The translations under genes and the position numbers were made by a program. Shown here piece by piece: positions 1 to 8,194 of a stretch of 64,000 bases of DNA. Position 1 is the first letter of the stretch, and the number at the start of each line of letters is the position of its first letter. The stretch covers positions 1-64,000 of the forward strand of contig CALWHF010000008.1 in assembly GCA_944380305.1 (NCBI GenBank), in the 5' to 3' direction. This DNA comes from an uncultured Christensenellaceae bacterium. Its GTDB lineage: Bacteria > Bacillota > Clostridia > Christensenellales > UBA3700. The notes below the pieces were generated by a model. It had not been told where the DNA came from, did no database searches, and saw only the letters and a list, made by a program, of their open reading frames with translations.

Positions 1-36
1 AATCTCGCTCCCGCAAAATTATCATTTTGGAGCGGG
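1..36. repeat. Direct repeat, distal copy, at tRNA-Gly
   Basis: This 36-bp block is an exact copy of positions 96-131. In the second copy the block includes the last bases of tRNA-Gly. Here it follows DNA that does not fold as a tRNA, so the 9-base CCA-end sequence stands alone. The copy begins at the first base of the window, so it may extend further left. Confidence 0.9.
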
Positions 37-92
37 TCTCGCAGTTATTTGCTAAGCATCTTCCTGCATCTTGCGAGTCGACTGCATTCCGC

Positions 93-197
<105 letters not shown>

Positions 198-292
198 ACG
201 TTCCCGCTGTTGAGTATAACGTCTCTTCGAAACATTATATGTCCGATTATTGACGTTATGCTCACGGGATAATCCGTAAATAACGGAATAAT

Positions 293-368
293 TGGTGGAA
301 ACAATAGGGTTCGAACCTATGACCCCCTGCTTGTAAGGCAGGTGCTCTCCCAGCTGAGCTATGCTTCC
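293..368 (-). tRNA. tRNA-Val (anticodon TAC)
   Basis: Complete cloverleaf with acceptor GGAAGCA/TGTTTCC (one G-T pair), anticodon stem CCTGC/GCAGG, loop CTTACAA, T arm ATAGG-TTCGAAC-CCTAT and encoded CCA. It is the first gene of a two-tRNA unit with tRNA-Gly downstream. Confidence 0.97.
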
Positions 369-382
369 GCAAGTGCCTTTAT

Positions 383-411
383 AATATATCAAATAATAGT
401 TTTGTTGTAAA
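383..411 (-). promoter_or_regulatory. Promoter of the tRNA-Val/tRNA-Gly unit
   Basis: On the minus strand, TTTACA is followed after 17 bp by TATATT, 14 bp before the mature tRNA-Val start. Spacing and position suit a housekeeping promoter for a tRNA transcript. Confidence 0.55.
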
Positions 412-523
412 GTATTTTTCGCAATTTTGTATCAGTTTTTTTAGCGGCAATGACTCGGACGTTTCAAATCGAATGGCTTTCTTCAATATCTTGTGATATT
501 ATATACGCAAGGGGGTCAAAATT

Positions 524-1093
524 ATGATAAAATTCGAAATAATCCGTACGGGAGAAATAAAACAGGCATACAGTCTCGAAGTAAAAGGAGACAAGACGGT
601 GGTCAGGTATTCGGAAAAAGGGAAAGAATACCGCTATAACTCAGACAATCTGCGTATACTGCCTACCCCGAAAGACGGAGACAGCCACGTTATAGTTTAC
701 TCGTTTGAAAGAAAATGCTGGCACTGCGGTAAAACTACGGAAATAATTACATATCTGAAATTCTGCGACGATACGGATGACGACGTGACGTTTCCATGGG
801 ATAAAAGCCGTCTGCTGAAATATCAGGATCTTTCGGCTCATCTCGCATATCCCGAAATCGAATTCTACGGATTGCACGTCCTTGGAGATCTTGAAAAATA
901 CGATAAGATCCTCATAAGGAATTTCCCCGAAAAAATACGGGAAGAATACAGCAAAACCGTTGACGAAGTATATCCTATGAACGTCTGCGAAAACTGCGGC
1001 GCGAAACAGGGACGGTTTTTCGTCTACAAAACCGTAAACGAGATCGTCAAAGCAATGCAACCGATAAAAATAAAAAAAGAAATAGATTTTTGA
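524..1093 (+). CDS. Hypothetical protein with two CxxC zinc-knuckle motifs
   Basis: A 189-residue protein of no family I can name. The ATG follows a good ribosome site (GGGGG eight bases upstream). The N-terminal 60 residues are basic and strand-rich. CWHCGK near residue 65 and CENCGAK near residue 155 look like the two halves of one zinc site, with an acidic patch (DDTDDD) between them. No signal peptide or membrane segment is seen. It abuts the acyltransferase-like gene downstream, so the two are probably co-transcribed. A nucleic-acid or protein-binding role is possible, but I cannot assign a function. Confidence 0.8.
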   Translation: MIKFEIIRTGEIKQAYSLEVKGDKTVVRYSEKGKEYRYNSDNLRILPTPKDGDSHVIVYSFERKCWHCGKTTEIITYLKFCDDTDDDVTFPWDKSRLLKYQDLSAHLAYPEIEFYGLHVLGDLEKYDKILIRNFPEKIREEYSKTVDEVYPMNVCENCGAKQGRFFVYKTVNEIVKAMQPIKIKKEIDF

Positions 1094-1095
1094 GA

Positions 1096-1929
1096 ATGAA
1101 CGACTTTAATTACAAAAAACTGGGGCTTAATTCCGAACTCCTCGCCTCCGCGCTCGATTCGGCAAAAAGGAACGGCAACGAATACCGCAAATATCTTCCC
1201 TTCCTTCTGCGTGGACGCACGTCAAAAACAAAGAAATTCACTCCGCTCGAAAAACTCGCGCTCGTGCTTTACGCGCTGCCCTCGACTTACGAAAATTACA
1301 AACAGAAAGGCATCCCCGACGAAATATTTTTCTCTACTTTTTCAGATATAAAGATCTGGTGCGACAACGCATACGAACAATACGGCACCGCAGGGCTCGT
1401 AAACGTTCGCTGGCTAGCAAAACACCTAAGCATGCGTATTTTCAGACTCGGCAGATTGCAGTTTGAATTTTCGCGTTTTGCGATCCTGCCGCACGCAAGA
1501 TTTAAGAATGTGATCTCCTGTCCATACAGACTCGGAGAAAAATGCATTGCCTTGCATATACCTCAGGGGGAAAAACTTGACAGCGACGCTTGCCTGCGCT
1601 CTTTCGCCTCGGCAAACGCGTTTTTCGCGGAATATTATCCCGACTATAAGTACCGCTGTTACAACGTGATAACATGGCTCCTCGACCCCGAACTCGAACA
1701 AGTGCTTAGCAAAGACAGAAATATAGTGAAATTCGGCAAAACCTTCACTCTTCTCGGTCGCGTTCCCGACAACGACATGAACGAACGCCGCATTTTCGGC
1801 TATAAAAAGGACCGAGCGAATTATTCGCCGAAAAACGCGCTGCAACGCTATATTCTCGACAGAATAAACAAAGGAAAGCCTTTGTATTCTTACAACGGGT
1901 TCGTAAGCAAAGACGTGTTCGACAGATGA
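1096..1929 (+). CDS. Acyltransferase-like protein (NAT_N / GNAT_C type)
   Basis: 277 residues from the ATG at 1096; a TTG at 1090 overlapping the upstream stop is the alternative start. The motifs RLGRLQFEF (about residue 115), LHIPQGEKLD (about 152) and ITWLLDPELEQVL (about 193) match the Firmicutes 'acyltransferase domain-containing' proteins with an all-helical NAT_N half and a GNAT-like C-terminal half. Substrates of that family are unknown to me. The gene is three bases from the CxxC protein, so the pair may act together. No terminator with a good U tract follows; a 24-bp palindrome lies 60 bp downstream. Family assignment is from remembered motifs. Confidence 0.7.
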   Translation: MNDFNYKKLGLNSELLASALDSAKRNGNEYRKYLPFLLRGRTSKTKKFTPLEKLALVLYALPSTYENYKQKGIPDEIFFSTFSDIKIWCDNAYEQYGTAGLVNVRWLAKHLSMRIFRLGRLQFEFSRFAILPHARFKNVISCPYRLGEKCIALHIPQGEKLDSDACLRSFASANAFFAEYYPDYKYRCYNVITWLLDPELEQVLSKDRNIVKFGKTFTLLGRVPDNDMNERRIFGYKKDRANYSPKNALQRYILDRINKGKPLYSYNGFVSKDVFDR

Positions 1930-1988
1930 TACTCGTCCTTTTTATCTCTCGAGCTTTTACATTTGTTTTTTTGAGATAACGGAAAGCA

Positions 1989-2012
1989 CAGGACCGCCGT
2001 ACGGCGGTCCTG
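1989..2012. other. Perfect 24-bp palindrome between convergent genes
   Basis: Positions 1989-2012 form a perfect inverted repeat (AGGACCGCCGT in each arm, core ACGT-like). It sits between the ends of the plus-strand acyltransferase gene and the minus-strand XRE gene, where a shared terminator is expected. Neither side has an adjacent run of T, so it may instead be a rho-independent-like stem without tail or a binding site. Confidence 0.7.
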
Positions 2013-2044
2013 CGCTCAATGCATAACTTCTCAGAGAATACTGT

Positions 2045-3094
2045 TTATTTTTGCTTTATGTAGACGCGTTCTTTTATAAAGTCGGGAACAGCGAACGCAA
2101 ACGCCGATATTACCGAAGCTACGGGCAAAATTACCCACGACGTAGAATTGTCGAAGTCGCATACATTCCATACGAAATATACGAATATGACCGTCATCCA
2201 GTATGCGCTGCAGATCGTTGCTTTGTCCGATGCCGAAACACCGTTCCCGGCAACTTTTCGCACACCGAAACGCACCGCGGTCTCTATCCTCTTCTCTGCA
2301 AAGCAGAACAGTAACGCAGAGGCAGCCGAGAGCAACAGACAGACCGCCACTCCTCCCTCCTCGCTGAAAGACGTAAACGACGCAACTATCGAAGGTACGA
2401 CAGCCACGATTCCTACGACCGCCGACGAGACCAGCAAAATCAGGTTCGTATTGCAATAATCTCTGCCCGAATATAATGTTTTTTTAGATTCAGCGTCCGT
2501 TTCTTCAGCAAAAACGACCGCCCTGCTCCTGACGAAATCGTAAACGGCGATCGCCACGCCTACGATGGCAAGTATCACAAACGCGACAACCCCTTTTTTC
2601 ATCGCCTCGTTATAACCTATCCCGATCGTATTGTCGAACATGTTTTGCCATTGCTCGAAAACGCCTTGATCTACTACGCCTTCCCATTCGCCGTAAATAT
2701 CTTCAAATCCCGCAGCACTCAACCTTACGTCACGGCGCAAAAAGATCATCACAAACGGCGAAACGCATAAAAATATCAGAGCCAAAGCCTTTCTCAATAA
2801 TGAAAACATTGAAAATCGTGCATAGGATACAGCTCTCTCTGCCGCTTTTTTGACGACTTCTTCATTCACCGTTTCATTAACAAAATCCTCTTTACCTTCG
2901 TCTTCTTTTATGAGGTAATCCAGACTCACGTCAAAAATTTTGCTTATAGAGACGAGTTTAGACAAATCAGGCAGACATTGCGCACTCTCCCACTTGGAAA
3001 CGGATTGCCTCGACACGTCTAGTTTATCTGCGAGTTCTTCTTGAGACATCCCGGATTTTTTTCTGAGCCTGATAAGTTTATCGGCAAAAATCAT
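2045..3094 (-). CDS. XRE-family regulator with C-terminal membrane domain
   Basis: 349 residues. Residues 1-60 are a classic Cro/CI helix-turn-helix (LRKKSGMSQEELADKLDVSRQSVSKWE). After an acidic linker come about six hydrophobic segments near residues 98-118, 170-188, 217-240, 248-263, 295-312 and 318-338, so the DNA-binding head is tethered to the membrane. The start is set by AAGGAGGAG a few bases upstream. Such one-component membrane regulators in Firmicutes often respond to envelope signals; the target here is unknown. It is a single-gene unit with no transport gene beside it. Confidence 0.88.
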   Translation of the reverse strand: MIFADKLIRLRKKSGMSQEELADKLDVSRQSVSKWESAQCLPDLSKLVSISKIFDVSLDYLIKEDEGKEDFVNETVNEEVVKKAAERAVSYARFSMFSLLRKALALIFLCVSPFVMIFLRRDVRLSAAGFEDIYGEWEGVVDQGVFEQWQNMFDNTIGIGYNEAMKKGVVAFVILAIVGVAIAVYDFVRSRAVVFAEETDAESKKTLYSGRDYCNTNLILLVSSAVVGIVAVVPSIVASFTSFSEEGGVAVCLLLSAASALLFCFAEKRIETAVRFGVRKVAGNGVSASDKATICSAYWMTVIFVYFVWNVCDFDNSTSWVILPVASVISAFAFAVPDFIKERVYIKQK

Positions 3095-3179
3095 TGTGAC
3101 TCCTCCTTCGTTTTTTTTGTCGACTTCATCGTAACATACTTTCGGGTTGCGGTCTACAAACCTCCGATTTGCAATTTGT

Positions 3180-3192
3180 CAACCTCAGGTTG
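3180..3192. promoter_or_regulatory. Inverted repeat upstream of the XRE gene, possible operator
   Basis: CAACCT-C-AGGTTG lies about 90 bp upstream of the XRE start and overlaps a TTGACA hexamer on the minus strand. No matching -10 box sits at the right distance. The XRE protein could bind here to regulate itself; this is inference from position only. Confidence 0.25.
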
Positions 3193-3359
3193 CGAGCGGT
3201 CTGAACACCGTGTTTTCGCTAGTCATTATAATTATATCAAAAAACAGCGTTATGCGACGGGACAATTTTCGACCTTTTCGCCTGCCCCCCGATTTCAACT
3301 TGTTTCAACGCTGCTTCTCAAAAAAATATCTTATTTTTCAAATTTATTCAAAAATATTA

Positions 3360-3388
3360 TTGATTTTTATTACAACATTGATTAAAAT
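3360..3388 (+). promoter_or_regulatory. Promoter of tRNA-Val(CAC)
   Basis: TTGATT, 17 bp, TAAAAT, ending 14 bp before the mature tRNA start. Spacing is ideal for the housekeeping sigma factor. Confidence 0.6.
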
Positions 3389-3402
3389 AGATTTGTGACT
3401 CC

Positions 3403-3479
3403 GGAGATATAGCTCAGTTGGTTAGAGCGCTGTGTTCACATCGCAGAGGTCGCGGGTTCGAGCCCCTCTATCTCCACCA
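3403..3479 (+). tRNA. tRNA-Val (anticodon CAC)
   Basis: 77 bases with CCA encoded: acceptor GGAGATA/TATCTCC, D arm GCTC...GAGC, anticodon stem CTGTG/CGCAG and loop TTCACAT. The T stem GCGGG/CCCTC carries one C-T mismatch, so this copy is slightly irregular but otherwise intact. It is a single-tRNA unit with its own promoter. Confidence 0.95.
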
Positions 3480-3485
3480 CGCGAT

Positions 3486-3540
3486 ACCCAGTCGAACCTT
3501 TTTGTAAACGACAAAGAGTTTTGGCTGGGTGTTTTGTTGT
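3486..3540 (+). terminator. Possible terminator after tRNA-Val(CAC)
   Basis: ACCCAG at 3486-3491 can pair with CTGGGT at 3525-3530 across a 33-base loop, followed by GTTTTGTTG. The long loop makes this a weak candidate. Confidence 0.35.
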
Positions 3541-3737
3541 CCGACCTTAAGTAAACAACTATTTATGTTTGTATTTCCTAACTAATACTTTGTATTAAAT
3601 AACATTTACTTGTGTGCAAAACGTAGTGCCCAAACACGGGTCACAATGTTTCAAATACTTCATGACAACAGCTTCAAATCACAAACTATTGGCTAAATTT
3701 TTAATCTCAATAAAATTACTATTCAGAAATGCAACAA

Positions 3738-3992
3738 TTATATCAAACTAATCATTGAATACTTTGCAGAGCTGATTTCGAAGCCGATGTCGTCAAAATA
3801 TTTTTCGTCCACGAACAACGAATCGTCGCCGAATACCTTTCTCGTATCCTCATAACTCACGCCATCCATTTTGCCGCCCGTCTTGGCTAAATACAGACCG
3901 CTCATTACCCACGCTATCACGATAACCGCGACAATGATCGCAACGACAAGGATAACCGAAACCGAAATCGCAATTTTCTTTTTTACGCTCAT
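3738..3992 (-). CDS. Small single-pass membrane protein, hypothetical
   Basis: 84 residues. A lysine start (SVKKK) precedes one strong hydrophobic segment at about residues 7-32, then a mostly polar tail rich in Asp and Lys. It could be a membrane anchor or an uncleaved signal. There is no Shine-Dalgarno site, but a plausible promoter ends 15 bases before the ATG, giving a very short leader. It stands alone in AT-rich DNA and no partner is evident. It may be the remnant of a longer gene. Confidence 0.5.
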   Translation of the reverse strand: MSVKKKIAISVSVILVVAIIVAVIVIAWVMSGLYLAKTGGKMDGVSYEDTRKVFGDDSLFVDEKYFDDIGFEISSAKYSMISLI

Positions 3993-4007
3993 AAGAAACT
4001 CAATTTA

Positions 4008-4035
4008 ATTGTATTACAGCACGTCCAAATAACAA
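4008..4035 (-). promoter_or_regulatory. Promoter of the small membrane protein
   Basis: TTGTTA, 16 bp, TACAAT on the minus strand, ending 15 bases before the ATG at 3992. Transcription would start about eight bases before the start codon. Confidence 0.4.
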
Positions 4036-4500
4036 TTACCGGCAGCATATAGTTTGTTCATATAAACTTGAGCATAATTATTTCCGCCGTTATGCCAATT
4101 TGCATGGACGATAAATTCGTCAATTATTAGTAAGAAGTTGAAATCAACGATTTAACCGAATCTTCGCGATTTATTCTCTCAAACTCATCCCGTTATCTGC
4201 AAAAATGCAAAAGCGATATAAAATAAGAACTTGAATTTGCCGAAACCCACCCCCTAGATTATCTTCAGTATAGATTGTCTGATATAAAAAGTCAATATCG
4301 ATTTTCAGGATCATATCGTAATCGGATTTGTTTTTCCACCTCAGATCAGTCTGCAAATAACGGGAAAAGCGCGGCTTTTCATACAGGGAGTGATCACACA
4401 TCGGCAACCGAAGATTTTTGTTTATTTTGATATTAGTTTGTATTATTTTTAATTATTATTAAGTATTATTTATTTGCGCATAAAATCAGTTTTTATCCGA
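4036..4500. other. AT-rich gene-poor stretch
   Basis: No gene I can defend. A 78-codon minus-strand frame (4171-4407) has no ribosome site, promoter or recognisable content. The part near 4420-4480 is an A/T-only tract built from TATTA/TTAAT words, like those at 13780, 18850 and 20540. Confidence 0.6.
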
Positions 4501-4501
4501 T

Positions 4502-4530
4502 GAAAAAAGGCACCCGATCCCGGATGCCTG
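4502..4530 (-). terminator. Terminator of the histidine operon
   Basis: On the minus strand AGGCATCCG pairs with CGGGTGCCT around a short GAT-type loop and is followed by TTTTTTC. It lies about 40 bases after the hisIE stop codon. Confidence 0.88.
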
Positions 4531-4567
4531 CATTGTCGCATATCGCCGTGATGAAAAATACGGCGGC

Positions 4568-5245
4568 TTACTCTTTGTTTTTTATCTGTTCGCTGTTGGA
4601 GACGATCTTATCTTCGGCATATTTGGGATTGGGAGCTTTGCCCTTTCTTCTCATCATTTCGTGAAAGACGTCCTGCATCGCGACTCCCCTGTCCTGCATA
4701 AGCACCAGCGAGTGATAGACAAGGTCGCAAAGCTCGCCGACCAGCTCGTCGTTCTTCTCCTTGCATGCGGCGATGACCGTTTCGGTCGCCTCTTCGCCTA
4801 TCTTCTTGCATATCTTTTCGGTGCCCTTGTTCAGAAGATAATTGGTATACGAACCCTCAACGGGATTTTCGGCTCGGTCGCTTATCGTTGCCGCGTCTTC
4901 GAACACCACTTTATAATCGGGACAAAATTCAAATTCTTTGAGCTGACGGTAAAAACAGCTTCGGTTACCCGTATGACAAGCCGCGCCCTGCTGAATTATC
5001 ATCATAAGCACGCAGTCGGCGTCGCAGTCGTAATACATACGCACGACTTTCTGCGTATGACCCGAAGTCTCGCCTTTCTTCCAAAGGCACTTGCGGGATC
5101 TGCTGTAATAGTGAGCGTAACCCGTTTCGAGCGTCTTTTCGATCGCCTCTTTATTCATATACGCCTGCATCAGCACTTCGCCGTTCAAAGCGTCCTGCGC
5201 AATCGCGCAAATCAGTCCTTTCTCGTCAAACTTGAAATCCGTCAT
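4568..5245 (-). CDS. hisIE: Phosphoribosyl-AMP cyclohydrolase / phosphoribosyl-ATP pyrophosphatase
   Basis: 225 residues; steps 2 and 3 of histidine synthesis in one chain. HisI occupies residues 1-110: the metal site DCDAD (73-77) and the zinc cysteines in GAACHTG and SCF (90, 97). HisE follows, with EEATET at 151-156 and the ELCDLVYH helix near 171. The start at 5245 is fixed by homology and AGAGGA just upstream; the frame stays open to 5386 but that extension has no family match. Last gene of the operon, separated from hisF by about 290 bp, unlike the tight joins elsewhere in the operon. Confidence 0.96.
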   Translation of the reverse strand: MTDFKFDEKGLICAIAQDALNGEVLMQAYMNKEAIEKTLETGYAHYYSRSRKCLWKKGETSGHTQKVVRMYYDCDADCVLMMIIQQGAACHTGNRSCFYRQLKEFEFCPDYKVVFEDAATISDRAENPVEGSYTNYLLNKGTEKICKKIGEEATETVIAACKEKNDELVGELCDLVYHSLVLMQDRGVAMQDVFHEMMRRKGKAPNPKYAEDKIVSNSEQIKNKE

Positions 5246-5412
5246 TTTTCCTCTCGTCTTTCCTGCCGTTTCGGCAAGCCTGTTTTCTTTATTGATTTTA
5301 CATCGCGCGGCGTTATATTGCAACCTTTTCCGCTCAAATGTAGCACACCGACTGCCGATCGCCTTTGTTTCGAAGAATCGGCGCATAATCGGCGGTAAAA
5401 CGCTTTTTGTTC

Positions 5413-5541
5413 CTATCTGCCAATCTTTTTGATCCCGTCGATCTTCTGCCGCAACGCATCGCCAAACATACGAACGACTTTCGCGCCAGGCGCGTATACG
5501 ATCCGGTATCGCAGATCGACGCGCGAATACGGAATCGTCAC
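5413..5541 (-). CDS. Possible 42-codon ORF coupled to the hisF stop
   Basis: A GTG overlaps the hisF stop codon (GTGA) and opens a 42-codon frame ending TAG at 5413. The product would be basic, with R, K and Y residues, and no known motif. No Shine-Dalgarno site is seen, so translation would depend on coupling to hisF. It partly explains the odd gap between hisF and hisIE, but chance cannot be excluded. Confidence 0.25.
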   Translation of the reverse strand: MTIPYSRVDLRYRIVYAPGAKVVRMFGDALRQKIDGIKKIGR

Positions 5542-6296
5542 ATTCTCACGGGAACGCCGCTGAGAGCCAGATATTCCTTGAGATCTCTTATCGCCATCTC
5601 TCCGAAATGGAAAAGCGATGCCGCCAGAGCCGCGTCAGCCTTCCCGTCGGTCAGTACGTCTTTGAAATGCTGCATGTTGCCCGCACCGCCGCTTGCGATC
5701 ACGGGTATCCCCACCGCTTCGGAAACTCTGCGCGTCAGCTCTATGTCGTAACCCGCTTTGGTCCCGTCGCAATCCATACTAGTCAGCAATATTTCGCCCG
5801 CACCGCGCTTTTCGGCTTCGATCGCCCAGTCTATCGCGTCCTTGCCGGTATTGATTCTGCCGCCGTTCAGGTAGACGTCGAAACCGCCATTATCGTTACG
5901 TTTGGCGTCTATCGCGACGACTACGCATTGTCTGCCGAACTTCAATGCCGCGTCAGTGATAAGATCGGGATTTTTCACCGCGGCGGAATTTACGCTTATC
6001 TTATCCGCGCCGAGATTGAGCAGGTTGCGGAAATGCTCGACGCTCGAAATACCTCCGCCGACCGTCAAAGGTATGAAAACCTGTTCGGCGGCTTTGGAAA
6101 TTACGTCGTACATAGTAGCGCGTCCCTCGTGAGACGCGGTAATATCGAGAAAAACGATCTCGTCCGCGCGCATCGCGTTGTAGGTCTTCGCTATCTCGAC
6201 GGGATCTCCCGCATCGACGAGATTTACGAAGTTGACGCCCTTCACTACACGACCTTTATTTATATCGAGACAGGGAATTATCCTTTTTGCCAGCAT
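5538..6296 (-). CDS. hisF: Imidazole glycerol phosphate synthase, cyclase subunit
   Basis: 252 residues, normal length. A (beta/alpha)8 barrel that joins ammonia from HisH to PRFAR, giving IGP and AICAR. The catalytic acids Asp11 (IPCLDI) and Asp130 (VVAIDAK) are present, as are the phosphate-binding VGGGI and ASGGAG loops. It follows hisA by seven bases. Confidence 0.98.
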   Translation of the reverse strand: MLAKRIIPCLDINKGRVVKGVNFVNLVDAGDPVEIAKTYNAMRADEIVFLDITASHEGRATMYDVISKAAEQVFIPLTVGGGISSVEHFRNLLNLGADKISVNSAAVKNPDLITDAALKFGRQCVVVAIDAKRNDNGGFDVYLNGGRINTGKDAIDWAIEAEKRGAGEILLTSMDCDGTKAGYDIELTRRVSEAVGIPVIASGGAGNMQHFKDVLTDGKADAALAASLFHFGEMAIRDLKEYLALSGVPVRM

Positions 6297-6303
6297 TTTT
6301 ACC

Positions 6304-7017
6304 TCATTTCGCGAGCTCGAGCGCTGCGGTCAGATCGATATTTCCGTTGTATATCGCCCTTCCCAGGATCGCGCCGTACACGTTGTTCTTTTTAAGCTTT
6401 GCAATATCGTCGAGAGAGCTCATCCCGCCGCTCGCAATGACGTTCATACCAGTTTTTTTCGCAAGCTCCACCGTTGCGTCCGCATTGACACCCGTCAGCG
6501 CGCCGTCTCTGGAAATATCGGTAAACACGACCGTATCAGCGCCTCTCTCTTTCATATCGAGCGCGACTTTTTCTGCGGTCAGAGAGCTTTTTTCCACCCA
6601 ACCTTTTATCGCTACGAAACCGTCTTTGCAGTCTATCCCCGCTACGATCCTGTTGCCGAAAAGCGCACACGCCTTGTCCGCAACGTCGGGGGCGGTCACG
6701 CACGCGGTCCCCATTATAACACGGGTGACGCCGACTTCTTCGAGATAAAATTTTATCTTGTCGAGAGTCTTGATTCCGCCGCCCAGCTGAACGGGTATTT
6801 TTACATCTTTTATCAGCCTTTTGAGCGTCTCGCGATTGACTAGAGAGTCGTCGAACGCTCCGTTCAGATCGACGACGTGAAGATACTCCGCGCCCAGCTC
6901 AGCCCACTTCGCGGCAAGCTCTGCGGGGTCGCCGTAATCCGTAACCTTGTCTCGCTCGCCGTAAAGAAGTCTGACCGCGCGGTTATCCAGAACGTCTACT
7001 GCAGGAAAAAGTATCAT
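6304..7017 (-). CDS. hisA: ProFAR isomerase
   Basis: 237 residues; an Amadori rearrangement of ProFAR to PRFAR on a (beta/alpha)8 barrel. General base Asp8 (FPAVD) and acid Asp129 (AGIDC) are visible, with phosphate loops QLGGGI and IASGGM. The start overlaps the hisH stop by one base, so translation is likely coupled. Confidence 0.98.
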   Translation of the reverse strand: MILFPAVDVLDNRAVRLLYGERDKVTDYGDPAELAAKWAELGAEYLHVVDLNGAFDDSLVNRETLKRLIKDVKIPVQLGGGIKTLDKIKFYLEEVGVTRVIMGTACVTAPDVADKACALFGNRIVAGIDCKDGFVAIKGWVEKSSLTAEKVALDMKERGADTVVFTDISRDGALTGVNADATVELAKKTGMNVIASGGMSSLDDIAKLKKNNVYGAILGRAIYNGNIDLTAALELAK

Positions 7018-7616
7018 TATTTTATGTCTCCGAAATTCTTGAGAAGTCTGAGTCCCGTATCCCCGCTCTTTTCAGGATGGAACTGCACTCCCCACACGTT
7101 GTCCCTGTTCACGCTCGCGACAAACTCGTAGCCGTAAACGCAGGTCGTCTCCACGTCGCATTTCGCGACATTTGCCGCATGATAGCTGTGAACGAAATAA
7201 AAATAATTGTCGTCTATGCCGTCGAAAAGTCTCGTGCGCTTGTTGTAAAAAAGCGTATTCCAGCCGATATGCGGGATCTTGAGATCGGTCGCGAATTTGA
7301 CGACATCTCCTCCGACAAGTCCCAGACCGTCGTATTCGCCGTCCTCGTAACTTTTATCGAAAAGCATCTGCATGCCGAGGCATATCCCGAGAAACGGCTT
7401 GCCTTTGGCGACTTCTTTTTTTATCGCCTCGTCCAGACCTTTTTCAGTAAGAGCGGCGATCGCGTCTCTGAACGCGCCAACCCCCGGCAGAACGATATGC
7501 GACGCATCCGCGAGCGACGACTTCGAGTCCGTAACGGCGGCGTCGTATCCGAGCAGTTCGAAAGCCTTCTGCACGCTGCGCAGATTGCCCATGCCGTAAT
7601 CTACTATCGCTATCAT
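7017..7616 (-). CDS. hisH: Imidazole glycerol phosphate synthase, glutaminase subunit
   Basis: 199 residues; class I glutamine amidotransferase that feeds ammonia to HisF. The triad is complete: Cys79 in GICLGMQ, His180 and Glu182 in QFHPEKS. The oxyanion strand PGVGAF is near residue 45. Start and stop overlap its neighbours by one base on each side. Confidence 0.98.
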   Translation of the reverse strand: MIAIVDYGMGNLRSVQKAFELLGYDAAVTDSKSSLADASHIVLPGVGAFRDAIAALTEKGLDEAIKKEVAKGKPFLGICLGMQMLFDKSYEDGEYDGLGLVGGDVVKFATDLKIPHIGWNTLFYNKRTRLFDGIDDNYFYFVHSYHAANVAKCDVETTCVYGYEFVASVNRDNVWGVQFHPEKSGDTGLRLLKNFGDIK

Positions 7617-8194
7617 TACTCAATAAGTCCTTTTGAGGAAGGAAGTTCGGTTCCGACAATCGTCACTGCTTCTTTTACCGCACGCGCGAACGCCTTGAAA
7701 ATGCATTCCGCCTTGTGGTGCGAGTTACTGCCGTAATGCAGATTTATGTGCATCGTGATGCCGCCGTAAGTAGCGACCGCACGGAAAAATTCTTCTACGA
7801 GTTCGAGATCGAAATCCCCGACTTTGCCCGAAAGCTCCGCATTGAAAACGAGGAAGGGTCTGCCGCTTATATCTATCGTTACCGTAGCAAGCGATTCGTC
7901 CATCGGGATAGTCTTGCTCGCATAACGCGCGATGCCTATCTTGTCGCCGAGAGCCTGATTAATCGCTTTGCCGAGGACTATGCCTATATCTTCGACCGAG
8001 TGATGTCCGTCCACCCTCGTGTCTCCTTTGCAGACGACCTTGAGATCTATACCCGAATGACAGGAGAACAGCTGCAGCATGTGATCAAAAAATCCTATGC
8101 CCGTATCTATTTCGTTTTTCGCGCTGCCGTCGAGACCGACAACAAGCTTTATCTGCGTTTCTTTGGTTTTTCTTTCGATAGTGGCTGTTCTCAT
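7616..8194 (-). CDS. hisB: Imidazoleglycerol-phosphate dehydratase
   Basis: 192 residues, the single-function form without a phosphatase domain. Manganese-binding motifs FFDHML, DGHHSVED and GSNSHHKAE are intact. The ATG at 8194 overlaps the hisD stop (ATGA) and matches the family start; the reading frame is open further upstream only as a shadow of hisD. Because HisB is monofunctional, histidinol-phosphate phosphatase must be encoded elsewhere. Confidence 0.97.
   Translation of the reverse strand: MRTATIERKTKETQIKLVVGLDGSAKNEIDTGIGFFDHMLQLFSCHSGIDLKVVCKGDTRVDGHHSVEDIGIVLGKAINQALGDKIGIARYASKTIPMDESLATVTIDISGRPFLVFNAELSGKVGDFDLELVEEFFRAVATYGGITMHINLHYGSNSHHKAECIFKAFARAVKEAVTIVGTELPSSKGLIE

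Noticed and set aside
4171..4407. 78-codon minus-strand frame
   Set aside because: No ribosome site, promoter or recognisable content in AT-rich DNA; treated as chance.
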